NCBI GenBank assembly: GCA_018296165.2
Contig: JACKQL020000028.1
Coordinates: 186,001 to 250,000, forward strand
DNA from: Termitomyces sp. T153
Lineage: Eukaryota; Basidiomycota; Agaricomycetes; Agaricales; Lyophyllaceae
Direction of reading: 5' to 3'
Length of the DNA stretch: 64,000 nt
The translations under genes and the position numbers were made by a program. Below are positions 31,292-42,735 of the stretch, in pieces. The stretch's first letter is position 1. The number at the start of each line of letters is the position of its first letter. A model generated the notes under the pieces. It did no database searches and was not told where the DNA came from. It saw only the letters and a list, made by a program, of their open reading frames with translations.

Positions 31292-32794
31292 TCACCCTGC
31301 TTGTTTGTCCATCTTCAAGGCCTCTGCTTCCTTGTTACTCACAATGTCTGCCCAGTGCTCTGATACAGCATTAGCCATATCAATGGGGTCATTGGATCCA
31401 GCCTCAGAGGTGGTAGAAGTAGCAATGTTAGTTGCTATTACTGCTTTTATGGGGCTGGGGACAACTTGGGGAGTCATTGCTGGTTGACCTGGAGTGGTCA
31501 ATGCAGAATTGTTAGTGTGGTGCAATTCCATCATGGACTCCTCTGTAAGTGTGTCCTTCAAGGATGCACCAGAGCTTGATGGTGGAGTGGACATGGCTGC
31601 AGCCACTGATGATGAAAGCCCTCCTTGGTTGGGGCTGCACTCATGGGAGGAGCCACTGATGATGGCTCCTCTGTGGCAGCTCATGAGGCACTCATGACTC
31701 ATGACCTCTGCAGGCCAGTGCAAGAAGTGAGTGAAAATGCTATCCTCACCAAAGTGCAGCCATTCAGCTGTGTCAAGAGGAGAGTGGCCTCTGCTTTCAT
31801 GAATTTGGAGGAGCACGTGAAAGCACTCCCAGTTGTCAGTGGTGGGGGCATGCCACCCATTGTATCCTGGTAATGGAGGGGTTAACCCAATGGTTTGAAG
31901 TTGACAATGGCATTCATTGTTGACCCACATGAACAAGTTCATGTGCAGTGCACTCTCAGACTAATGGTGATTAAGAAAGTCTATGCTATAGGTATATGCA
32001 TGAGTTACCCAGGAGGGAGGCACATGGTTGGCCAGGAGGTGATGTATCACCTCTGTTTCACTTGAATTGTTGATTTGTGTAGGCAGCACTTGCAGCCTAT
32101 GTAGAGTGAAAGTGTAGGAGGTAATTGCATTAAACTCCCCTACACTGGATGAGTAAGTGTCTACTGCCTCTCAATAGAGATGTGACTGAGCCACCACCAT
32201 TGTGAACAGCCTCATATAGGCTGTTTGTGCATACAGAGTAGTTGAGGCCAGTGCCCAACCCAAGATGTAACCAAAGACCAAGCATTGGTCTCTGCACAAA
32301 GTGGCATCAATGGCCACACCTGAGTATAGGTTCTGTGAACCTGGGTGGCTATGGTGCAGGATGTACTGTGCCCATGCCTCAATGTCAAAGTGACAGCTGA
32401 TTGGGACTTGATTGAGTCCTGCTCCCCACATATTGTTGTCTGTGTGGCCTAGCATGGCCAACAAATGTGAGGGTAAGGGGACCAGTACCCAATGGCAGCC
32501 CTCTTTGGGCAGAGATGTTTCCAACTCTGCAGGAGTTGGCTCCATAGCCTGCCTCATTGTGCAGTCCCTTGATTGTGGAGCTGTATAGAAGGAGATCTGA
32601 TAGAACTCCTGAAGGAGGAGGGTGGCATGAATCCACTCCTTCAGAGTGACCTTGGATCTGCTAACCTGAATGAGTTTAAGGATCTGGCAAATCTGCTCTA
32701 GATTCATGGGCATCACATAATGAGCCCATCAATACAACACTTTGTAATGTGGGGATATGTGAGATATCCCAGCCATCTCCATTGAGCAGGCAAA
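31292..32794 (-). pseudogene. Unrecognised gene, cut at its 5' side by a G2 LTR
   Basis: One minus frame runs from the LTR edge at 32794 to TGA at 31292 with only three stops (near 32740, 32171 and 31965), at least one looking like CGA-to-TGA. Readable parts include EWIHATLLLQEFYQISFYTA, HWVLVPLPSHLLAMLGHTDN, GVAIDATLCRDQCLVFGYIL, then a Ser/Thr/Pro-rich, probably disordered region and a C-terminus SEHWADIVSNKEAEALKMDK. About 500 codons survive. I do not recognise a domain. The long shared frame says it was a real protein gene, and the upstream exons were separated by the insertion at 32795. Confidence 0.55.
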
Positions 32795-33105
32795 TGTCAG
32801 GTTCTACTGACTATGGAGGCTCAGCTACACTGGGCAAGTCCTTACTAGGCAGATGTAATATCCTGCACTGATAACTTGGCATTTGGGGAGGGTCTAGACT
32901 TCAGAGACTTGTGAGGATAAGTGAGGAGAAGTGGTCCAAACAAGTCCAGGATAGTCTGAGGAAGTCTAAGACAAGATACAGGAAAGGGTTGAACTTGAAG
33001 AGGGCATCAGGCACAAGTTCAGAAGTGAGTACTAGAGGTGCAGGGTAAGTGGAGGCTATGCAAGTGATGGGAGCAGGGCTGGAGTTTGATGGAGGATTAA
33101 TAGGT
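32795..33105 (-). repeat. G2 LTR remnant (3' LTR, U5 side)
   Basis: Starts TGTCAGGTTCTACTGAC and matches the U5 side of LTRs 'b'/'d' and 56856-56952. The U3 side, purine tract and the antisense gene's upstream region are deleted, since the ATG of copy C follows within 25 bp. Confidence 0.75.
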
Positions 33106-33125
33106 GTTCCCTTGACTACTTTCCT

Positions 33126-34420
33126 ATGGCTTTGCCAGTACTATCATCCTTGCTGCCTTCTCCAACTCCACTCCTGTTGGATGACAATCACATAGAGGTG
33201 TGGGCAGAATATAAGCATTTCCAGGGAAAGTTTGACAAGCATTGGGATTATTGGAGAGTAGATGCCATGCACTGCAGTTATAAGTATAATGTTCCTTTCA
33301 CTCTGGAGCAGATTGCTGACCTGTGACAAGAATTGTCTGCAGCTGCAGTGAGTTCATCCAGCAGCTCTACTCATGCAGGGGGCCTAGGGCAGGTCAGTCA
33401 AGCAGCTTCACTGCTGCTGACCCATCCCACAAGGTCATGTTTGGGTCCAGAGATTGTTCAGGCCATCTTGGAGGGGCAAAGAGTGCTGCAGAGAGAGGTG
33501 ATGCCAGAGATATTTGTGGAGGCATTGGGGTGGGCATAGGGTCTTCCAATGCTGGAATGGTGCCAGAATGAGGTTCTGGTGAGTCCTCAACTCTTTTTGC
33601 AGTATTTGCTGATCAGTTGTTCCAGTGCACCCTCTGTGTATAGCAAGGGGAGCCATGTAAGTTTGACAAGCCTTCTGTAGGGCCCCACCATGATATGTCA
33701 ATCTGCTTTCCATGCTGTGCAAGGCACAAGAAGTGCTCAGTTTCACTGGAGTAGCATGTGGCCTGCATTGCCATAGAGTAGAGGTGGGAGAAAAGCTGGG
33801 TGAGAGAACAGTTAGAGGAGGAGTGGAGGACTAAGGTGCTAGAGAGTAAGGGCTTGGCAAGGAAGGTGGGCCCACCACAGAGAGGTTGCAAGGACAAGGA
33901 GTCAAGCACATGGGACAAGGGAAAGAGGAGGGCATTCCCACCTCCAGTGGCTGGGCCTAGCAAGAGGCCCCAAGGTGAGTTGTTAATGGCAGGCCTCCCA
34001 GGCCTCACATATACTCCCCAGGCTCAGGAGTGCTGCTAGGGCATCCATCAAGTTCCTCTGAGCCTGCACTCTCAATTACTGAGATGTTCTTCTATCAACA
34101 GGTAGAGGGTTTATCTAGGATGCTGACAATGGGAGAGGGGGAGCTTCAGAGGGCAGGGGAGGATTGGGACCAGGCATGGAGGGAGAGGGACATGTTTCAG
34201 CAGAATGGCAATACTGCTGTACAGGTGGCAATAAAGTCGGTGTTGGAGGTGCAGAGTTTGTAGGAGCATTTGGTGCAGTTGGAGACATGGTCTATAGAGG
34301 AGGCAGAGGGGCAGCAGAGCTTGCAGGAGGGTGGTTTATCCCAGGCAGAGGCAGTGGCTAGCAGGCAGTGAGAGGAATGGTTGGCAAGTGAGGTAGTCTT
34401 GGGGTGTGCCAGAGTTTTGC
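33126..34420 (+). pseudogene. G2 antisense gene, copy C (Zn2Cys6-like protein)
   Basis: Exon 1 from ATG 33126 (MALPVLSSLLPSPTPLLLDD) ends with the shared block REVMPEIFVEALGWA-GLPML EWC. Intron 1 is 33579-33625 (GTGAGT ... CTGATC ... CCAG, 47 nt). Exon 2 has the full cluster CTLC-X6-C-X15-CFPC-X6-C and then the PVAGPSKRPQGE block. The intron-2 donor position (34421) reads ATAAGT, the same G-to-A lesion as in copy A. Exon 3 is not recognisable. Stops follow residue ADL and occur inside the cluster loop, among others. Dead, but the cysteine spacing is unchanged. Confidence 0.7.
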
Positions 34421-35983
34421 ATAAGTGTTTCACTTGTTTCTTCCAGAACTTGTAGTTGATGGATAGAGTATGGTTGTGCTTCTCAAGGAGTTGGGTTGGG
34501 GTTGTTGGGTGGAGTTTCCTTAGGTCTGGAGTTACATCAAGTGTATTCAGTTAGGCTTGAGAGAAGATCTTCAGACTTTGAGTATGCTTTGGCAGCAGCA
34601 TTGATTTTGTTCCAGAGGAGTTGGGGATGGGGGGGTGGAGGTTTCTTGATGACTGTAGGGGCAATGAGGTGGAGGTCATCCTTGGGGATTGGGGTAGGCT
34701 GGAGGTGAGATTCCTTGACAGTGTAGCAAGGAGGCTCCAGAGTTGAAGTTGTTGTAGTGGGCTCAGCAAGGAATCACTTTACTTGCCAGCTATACTGTTG
34801 GTCAGTTAGTGTAGGAGCAGAGATACTTTCTCAAAGTTGGGTTTGCTCATCCTTGTGGTCCATCAACCTCCATGTGTGAGGAGGTTGATGGATTGACTTC
34901 AAGAGTGGAGGATGTCCAGAGGTTTGTGTTTTGGGGGGGATGATTGGATAGGGGTTTGTTGAGCTCCAGAGTATTGCATTTTATTGGAGATGTGCTTGGT
35001 TAGGAGTTTGCTATGCTTTGGAGTGTTGGTGGTAGGGTGGCAGGGTTCCAAGGTGACCAGTCTCAGTGGATTCCCTTGGTCCAGAGTTGAGGTTTGCAGG
35101 TTTGAACATGCTACATGATATTCTTTCTTGTTTCTGGCCAAAGGTGAGTTCAGAGACAGGTAGGGGAGTCTTACATATTTCTGGCATCTTTGGGGCTTGT
35201 GGTATTGCTGGAGTTTGTCAGGAAGAGTAAGTTTGGGGTCTGGGGCATGGGTTCATCCTTCTTAGAGTAGGGGCCAATAGTTTGGAGATAGCACAGATGT
35301 TGGTTGGTGGATGATTCTTCTTGGCAGAGTTGCTTCTAAATGAAGTATAGAGTGGGGGTGGGTTTGTTATTCTTGGGTTGCCTTTCCTGGGCTAGGAGTC
35401 AGGAGTTTGGGGTTGATGCAAGTGTTGGTGGACTGGCAAACTCCTGTAGTACAAGCATCAGTTAGAGTGGGGAGTTGTTCTGGCTGCTGTGTTGAGTGGG
35501 GAAGGAGTTTGGAGTTGCTATTCCATGTTTGGTTCCTCCTAGGGGTAGGAGTAGGTGGTCTAGAGGTGGCATAAGGGGCAGGTTAGTTGCTGGCTCATTG
35601 GTGGAATGATGCTGAGAGTTGTATTGGGGAGTCCAATATTGTATTGGAGGTCCAGCAGCAGTTTCATTCTTTTTTCAGGGTGGAACCAGTAGACTGGAGG
35701 CAGCACAGGAGTTGGTGGAGCACTGGTTTCTTAGTAGAGTTCTCTTGGGGGTTGTGGAGTGTGGGTGGAGTTGGTCTGGGGTTGAGCTTAGTGGTTTATG
35801 TCTTCTTCTGAAGTAGGAGCCAATGGTCCAGGGTTAGCATGGGAGCTGGTTGGTTGTTGGCTCATTGATGGAGCTGCCTTTGGAGATGGTGCTGAGTGGG
35901 GGAAGGGGTCTGGAGGTGTGCTTCATTGGTCCATTCCTCCCAGAGCAAGGATCTGGAGGCAATATAAAGGTTGGATTGGGGGG
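34421..35983 (-). other. Degenerate G2 internal region
   Basis: Similar in sequence order to 10776-12740: CTCCAGAG-type units near 34960-35040, then TGGTGGAG-rich text. No catalytic motif or long frame. Ends at the GGGGG duplication where the plus-strand element is inserted. Confidence 0.5.
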
Positions 35984-38359
35984 TGTCACAACCTGTTCCA
36001 TGGACCCCTGCACATCACCTCCAACTCTCCTGCTTCCCCAGAACCTCCCCCAATGCCCTGTAAAACTCCTCCAACCATTGTCTGCCCTCTGTGCCCACTC
36101 CAACTAACTCCAATGCTTCCCTGGCTAACTCCAACAGCCCCCTGGCCAACTCTGACATCTTCTCTGCAGCTACCAATGTTCCTCTTGGATCTTCTGAGCC
36201 CCTGGAACCATCCTCCACTATTCCTAACTCTGACATATGTTACTAGCCCATCATCCTGGTTCCCCAACCTACTCCGGAGTATCACAATGACCTCAGGACA
36301 GCCCACATTCCCAATTGATTCCATCATTATATCAACATGGCCTACTCCCTGATCACAACCAACACCCATCAACTCTGCCAAGCCCTGCTGTCACGACCCG
36401 TCTCCTGGACCCCCGCACATTGTCCAGCAACCTCCTGATTCCCCAAAACCCCTGACACTCTGCCGAACTTCTGCCCATGCCCCACGCCCATTTTGGTTAG
36501 CCCTGACACAACCTCAGCTAACTCCGACGCCTCCCCGGCTAATTCCGACAGCTCCCTGGCCAACTTCGATGCCTTCCCTGCAGCCACTGACACTTACCCT
36601 GGATCTCCCAAACCCCGAGAACCACCCCCGCTATTCCTGATCTTCGCCACCCATCATCAACTCAATACCCTAGTTCCTCCAACCCATTCCAGAGTATCAT
36701 GACAACCTCGGGGCAACTTGTGTTCCCAAATGATCCCATCAACGTATCAGCACAGCCTGACCCTCGATCACAACCAACACCTGCCCACTCTATTGAGCTC
36801 TGCCAAGCCCCGCCGCCACAGCTGACATACCCCAAAGTTCTCTGGTAGTCAGTATATAAGACGTCAAGTAGCTCTTCGTACTCTAGCCTTGATATTGCTT
36901 AACATTACCTATGGTCTGATTGTTTCCTTCTTGTGTTTTGCATTTCGTGTTTCATGTTTTGTTTTCCTTACTCTCAGTCTCCCGGTCTTGTCTCAGTCTC
37001 CCGGTCTTATCCCAGTCTCCCGGTCTTGTCTTGTCTCCATTTCATTATCATTCTCGTTGCCATTTTGTATCTCCACTCAAATCTACTCTTGTTCCATATC
37101 GACCCCATTTCATTTTGTCCAATGCAATCTCAGTGACTCCATCCAACTGTAGTGCCCAAGCCTTCCTCAAGCTTAATGACCTCGCAAACTCTGTGATTAT
37201 GATTACAAACCCCGACACTCTTTCCTAGACCCGAACCCCACTCTTTGTTTGGTCCCAGACTCCATCAACTCCAATTGATCTTCCATCAAACCCTGGCTCC
37301 ACTCCCATTGATTGTGTAGCCACCTACTCCTTCGCTTCTGCAAATCTCCCATGAACCCCACCAAGCCTGTCCCGTTTCCTTGCAATCCGACTTCTCCGGA
37401 CCTCCCCGGATCTGTCTGGATCACATCCCACTGACTATCTGCACAAGCCATCAGTGCCCAGAACACTTTCGAGTATTCGGTTGCCAGTGCAAAGGGATCA
37501 TGCCCGCCTAGTAAGGACTTGCCCAGTGCAGCTGAGCCCCTGAGGTCAGCAGAACCTGACACCTGCCACCACAGCCAACATCTCCTGAAGCTCCCCAGTA
37601 GTCAGTATATAAGTCATAGAGTAGCTCCTTGTACTCTAGTCTTGATATTGCCTTATTTAATGTGTTTCTGATTGTTTCCCTCTCATGTGTCATGTTCCAT
37701 ATTAAGTCTCCTAGTCTTATCTCAGTCTCTCAGTTTTGCCTTGTCTCTATTCCATTATTGTTCTTGTTATCATTTTGTATCTCCACCTGAATCTATTTTT
37801 GTTCTCATCTCAATCTTGTCTTGACTCTGCCTCTTTCTGTTCAGCTCTGTCTCATCTTGTTTGATCTGTTCTGCCTATTGTGTTCAAGTCTTTTCCAACC
37901 CTAACGCTTTTACAAACTCCATGCTTATGATTACAAACATCAACACATTTCTGTAACTGACTCCAGACCTCGCTACATGCTTGGCTCCAAACTCCATCAA
38001 CTTCTGTTGATCCCCCATGAAGCTCTGGCTCTGCTCCCACCACTTGCATAGCTTCCACTTCCATCACTTGCATAACCTCCACTCCTATCACTTGCATAGG
38101 CTCTGCTTCCTCCATGCTCACAATACTCACTTATGGACTTGTGCCTGACACCCCACCAAGCTTGCCCACTTCCCACAACTTATCATACACTCCTCCAGGC
38201 CATCCTGGACTTGCTCAGACCACTTCCCACCACTTATCCTTGCAAGCCCCATGTGTTTAGAACTTCTCTGAGTGCCCAGCTGTCAGTGCAGGGAATCATG
38301 TATGCCTAGTAAGGACTCACCCAGTGTAGCTGAGCCCCCATGGTCAGCAGAACCTGACA
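35984..38359 (+). repeat. G2 LTR (5' LTR of 35984-53842), split by a solo LTR
   Basis: Starts TGTCACAACCTGTTCC and ends AGCAGAACCTGACA. Without the 1178-bp insertion it is about 1.2 kb. TATATAA at 37606-37612 is followed 32 nt later by AGTCTTGATATTG (37638). Confidence 0.85.
36389..37561 (+). mobile_element. Solo G2 LTR with target duplication CCTGC
   Basis: 1173 bp, TGTCACGACC ... AACCTGACA, inserted into the LTR 35984-38359. CCTGC is repeated on both sides (36384-36388 and 37562-37566). It keeps many CpGs, unlike its host LTR, so it is younger. No internal sequence remains, as after LTR-LTR recombination. Confidence 0.92.
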
Positions 38360-38372
38360 TAATATCAAGACT
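38360..38372 (+). promoter_or_regulatory. G2 self-complementary primer-binding site
   Basis: TAATATCAAGACT abuts the LTR end and pairs with the predicted RNA start AGTCTTGATATTG (12 pairs plus a G-U). Confidence 0.72.
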
Positions 38373-41300
38373 CTCCCTTACCCCATTTGTGATGTCCACA
38401 CTAGCTCTGCACACACATCTATCAAACACTTTTGATGTCTATAGTTGGCTCATACCTAGAAACCACTATGATTCAGTTGGCCCTGCCCAATTTGCTAAGG
38501 CATGTTGAGTCACAAATCTAACACCAATGTCTCCTCTGCTCTAGTTACACCTATACAATGGCCCTCTCCACAGACATCCTTTCTGCTCACACCCTGCACT
38601 ACTTCTACTGACACCTCCCACACTTCCCCCACCTTCTCCACCAACTCTGCTCCTCACAAAGGTCAACCCCAACATCACTAAATCTGTACCCAAAATTCTG
38701 GCAATAATTCAATACATTGCTTGACAACTTCTCTAGCACTGCACCCTCACCCCTCCCAATAACAATAACAAAACTCTGCTGCAAGAAGTAGCTCACTGCA
38801 CAAAGAACAAATCACCACTCCTACCAAACAATAAAGAAACCCTGCGAATGCATTCCCCCAAACCCCACCTTTGGATCTACTGACCTAATGCAACTCTGCA
38901 TGCTGTCAGAAACAAGCCCAGCAAGTTCCCAACAGTATTGATTCTGCCCACAACCTAATAGCAGAACCCTGCCACCACACTAGCAGATCATCTGACTCTC
39001 ACCCACACCCATCTTCAAGAAAGTCAACCCTCCAAAGCTAGCTCTGCCATCATTGGAATCAAGCTCAAACCAGCAGTCACACCCCCACTCCACAATAACA
39101 CAAGATCCCAAGACCAAGGCTATGCCCCAATCACAGAAACCACTTTCAGAATCAGTTAGGACCCCTTGGTTGACCCAGCTGTCACTTCCACCCAATGATT
39201 GGAAAGACTCCAATGCCTCTGACCTGACCCCAACAAATCTGAAACAAGACCAAGGAACTCCCAAGCCCCAAGGTGGCCAGGAAAGAAAGGAACATGCACC
39301 TCCACCCCATCTCCTTGAAACACACCCCAAAAATGCTCCAAAAACCTCTAAAAGTCACCTGAATGAATCATGGCACCCTGACTCACAATAAGGAATAACT
39401 CTGGACACCCCTGCCACTACTCCAACTCCCCTCCACCTGATCAAGAACCTCTGACATTGAAAGTGCTCAATGCTGCCCCCCCCTCTCTGCACTGCACTGC
39501 CAGTTGAGACCTCTACTCCCAAACACTGCCACCTCTAGCAGGAGAATCCCTCAGCACATAAATCACTCCAAACAAACTATAGGGAAAAGAGAATTCTACA
39601 TGAAGTAGTTCCCTAGAGTGCTCTAAACATGCTGACATGTTCTCTCAAGAAAGGAATATGTGCATCTGCCCCACCTTCTTGGGACAAAATGCCCCAACAA
39701 CTCTTGAAATCAATATGAAGAACCACAACACTCTGACTTGCAATGCAGAACAACTCTGAACCCCTCCACCACTACTTCAACACCTCTGCCCACTTGATCT
39801 AGAACCTCCAACACTAGTATGCTTGAGGCCACTCTCCTCCACATGCTGGTACCAGATGAGACCTCTGTTCCCCCCACCCAACTATGCCACCTCCAACAAA
39901 GGAAACTCCCAGCACAGAAGCCACTCTGCCAGAACAAGCTATAGGGAAGAAAGAACCCCACACAGAGTAGTTCTCCAGCATATCCTGAACTTGCTGACAT
40001 ATCCCACCAAGGAGAGAAGAAACCCTGCCAACACCTTTGAGACTGCCCCACAGACTCCTTACCCAACTGTTTTAAAACCAAGAAGCCCCAACAGTGAAGG
40101 GGACAAAGCCCAGACAGCCCTTGGGTTCTCTCCACCAAGCAATTTGAAGGCCCAACAACTCCAACAACCCTGCCCAAGGTCTGGAATGCCCCAAGCTCCC
40201 ACTCCACACTACTCCAGACCCCTCCATGCAACTCCAGACCCTGGTAACACAGCTCTGGAGCCCCCATCTCTACTCTGACACCCAATGATGAAAACTCCTA
40301 ACAATGACTTGCTGACAATGTTCCTGCAACACACACTCCACAGGGTCTAGCTCTTGACTGACAACTCTGAACCCCTCTGCCCTTGCACAAGAAAGCAACC
40401 ATCAGTCAAGGACCACACCACTGGAGCACCCAGGAACAGATGCCATATAAAGTAGTCTCCCCAAAATGTTCTAAAGCTGCTGATACATTCCTCAAGAAGC
40501 AAGCAGCACCCCCTATTGCTATCTGCTCCAAATCAACATTGGAAGGATGTTGCTATCCCCATCAGCAACAAATCAACATTGAGAGAAATGCCACCTTAAC
40601 CCACAACAAGCAAGAATGCCCCATGCCCCTACCTCTGCCATGGAAGATGCTGCCCTGCTCCCCCCCCCCCCACCCCCACTATCAACCCCCAGCATAACCC
40701 CAGCTGGAATGCCCAAGAAAACACTCTCTCCAAATTCTGCAAGACACCATGCAACCAACCTCACTTGTCAAAAGGGTTGACCAGAGCAACAAAGGTACCT
40801 GCTCTGATCCTGCCACTAGAGTCACCACCCCGCTGTTGCCCTACTTCACTCCTCCAAAAATTGATCTCACAACAAAGAACCAATTCCAGACTCCTAAAAC
40901 AGTCACCCTGAGACCAACAATGCCCCAGGCAACCCAACCACATTTGCTGGAGATTGACCCAGAACGACAATGGAGCCCTCCAACTCCACTCCAAAGATCA
41001 AGAGACTAGTGATGCCCTCCAAAGAAGGGGTACCTTTCCCCCTGATTAGAAACCTAATTGATTGCCCCACAGCACCAAGACCTACTCTGCCTCCATTCAT
41101 AGTGACCTCCAGACCACTCCGGAGCATGAATAAAACATCACCCTAACTCTGCCCTGACTCTCCTTGGAGTCCAAACTAATGTTCTCCTGCAACCAACCCC
41201 TCCACCACCCTCCAGCCATTGTTAATGACCATCTCCCCTAATGCAGCTAAATACTTTGCACAAAGGGACAATGGCCTGACTCACTCAAGCCTCGGAAGGC

Positions 41301-41578
41301 AGCTAGACCCACTCCTCTCATCCAAGCATGGCTCCAGGAGCCACCACCCATATGAAACAACTTTGCCACTCAGTGGTAATGTCCATTAAACATTTGCTTG
41401 TTGTGCTGACTTGAATAAAGAGGAAACCCCCAGTCTGGAACTTCCCCTTTGACCTGCATCAACTCTGACACATCCATGCTGACAAGACAAGGCCCAACCT
41501 CAGCTGCACATTGACTCTGGACTCCTGGTTCTTGTGCTAGAAACAACAGACTAATACAACACACCCTGGACCCCTTTC
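38373..41578 (+). other. Degenerate G2 internal region, short-element type
   Basis: A short frame near the start (ATG about 38390, MSTLALHTHLSNTFDVYSW, PAQFAKAC then TGA) matches the equivalents at 42752 and 56840, so the first ~40 codons are shared by the short G2 elements. After that no gag or pol domain is readable. Three blocks resembling the RT N-terminal motif (GTAGTT...GCTGAC) occur at 39605, 39967 and 40452. It is interrupted at 41578 by the CTTTC-flanked element and continues at 48824. Confidence 0.55.
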
Positions 41579-42722
41579 TGTCATGACCCATTCCCTGAAG
41601 CCCCATACATCACCCAATAAACCCCCATCCCCCTGGAACCCCCCCCTGATGCTTGATCAAACTTCCCCAGCACTCCACACCTACTCTGGCTAACTCCGAC
41701 GCATTCTTGGCTAACTCCGATAGCCCCCTGGCCAACTCCGACATCTTCCCTGCAGCCGCCGGTGCTTCCCCTGGACTTCCTGAGCTCCTGGGACCACTCC
41801 CCCACCATGCCTGACTCTATTACATGTCATCAACTCAACACCCTGGCTCCCCCGACTTACCCTGGGGTATCACAACAACCTTGGAATGGACCACATCACA
41901 ATTGATCCCATCAACATATCAATGTGGCCCACTCTCTGGTCGTAACCGACACCCATCGACTCTGTCAAGCTCTGCCAAGCCCCACCACCACAGCCTATGT
42001 CCCCAGAGCTCTTGGATAGTCAGTATATAAGCCATAGAGTAGCTCCTCATACTCTAGTCTTGAGATTAACTACCTACTTACTAGCCTTTCCTGATGTGTT
42101 TCTGATTGTTTCTTCTCATGTTTTGTATCCCATGTCTTGTTTTCCCTATTCTCAGTTTCCTGGTCTTATCTCGCCTCTATTCCATTATCTTTTTGTTATT
42201 GTTACATGTCTCTGCCTGAATCTATTCTCATTCTCGTCTTGTCTTTGTCTCATTCCATTCAACTCTGTCTTGTCTCATTTGATTCTGTCTATCATATTCA
42301 AGTCCTCTCAACCATAACATCCTCACAAACTCTGCAGTTACAATTATGAACCTCCAACACTCTCTACCAACCCTGGACCCTGCTATATGCTCACCTCTGA
42401 ACCCTATCAATCCCTGTTGATCCCCTGTCAGAACTCCAGCTCTGCTCCTGTCATCCATGTAGCCTCTGCCTTCTCCGCACCTGCAATACTCACATACAGA
42501 CTATGCCTGAACCCCGCCAAGCCCATCCTCCTTCCCTGCAACTCATCCTCTACTCCTCTGGACCTTCCCAGACTTACCTGGATCAATTTCCTCTAGCTAT
42601 CCTCACAGGTCCCCAGTGTTTGGAACACCTCTGAGTGCCCGGTTGTCAGTGCAGAGAATTGCATCCGCCTAATAAGGACTTGCCCAGTATAGCTGAGCCC
42701 CCATGGTCAGTGGAACCTGACA
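41579..42722 (+). repeat. G2 LTR (5' LTR of 41579-48818)
   Basis: 1144 bp. TATATAA at 42024-42030; predicted RNA start AGTCTTGAGATTA at 42056-42068. The GAGA (instead of GATA) marks this subtype. Confidence 0.9.
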
Positions 42723-42735
42723 TAATCTCAAGACT
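42723..42735 (+). promoter_or_regulatory. G2 self-complementary primer-binding site, co-varying form
   Basis: TAATCTCAAGACT abuts the LTR and is the perfect complement of this subtype's AGTCTTGAGATTA. The T-to-G change in the LTR is matched by the A-to-C change here. Confidence 0.82.

Noticed and set aside
38360..38372. tRNA primer-binding site after G2 LTRs
   Set aside because: The sequence lacks the TGG start expected for a tRNA 3' end and instead matches the element's own transcript start.
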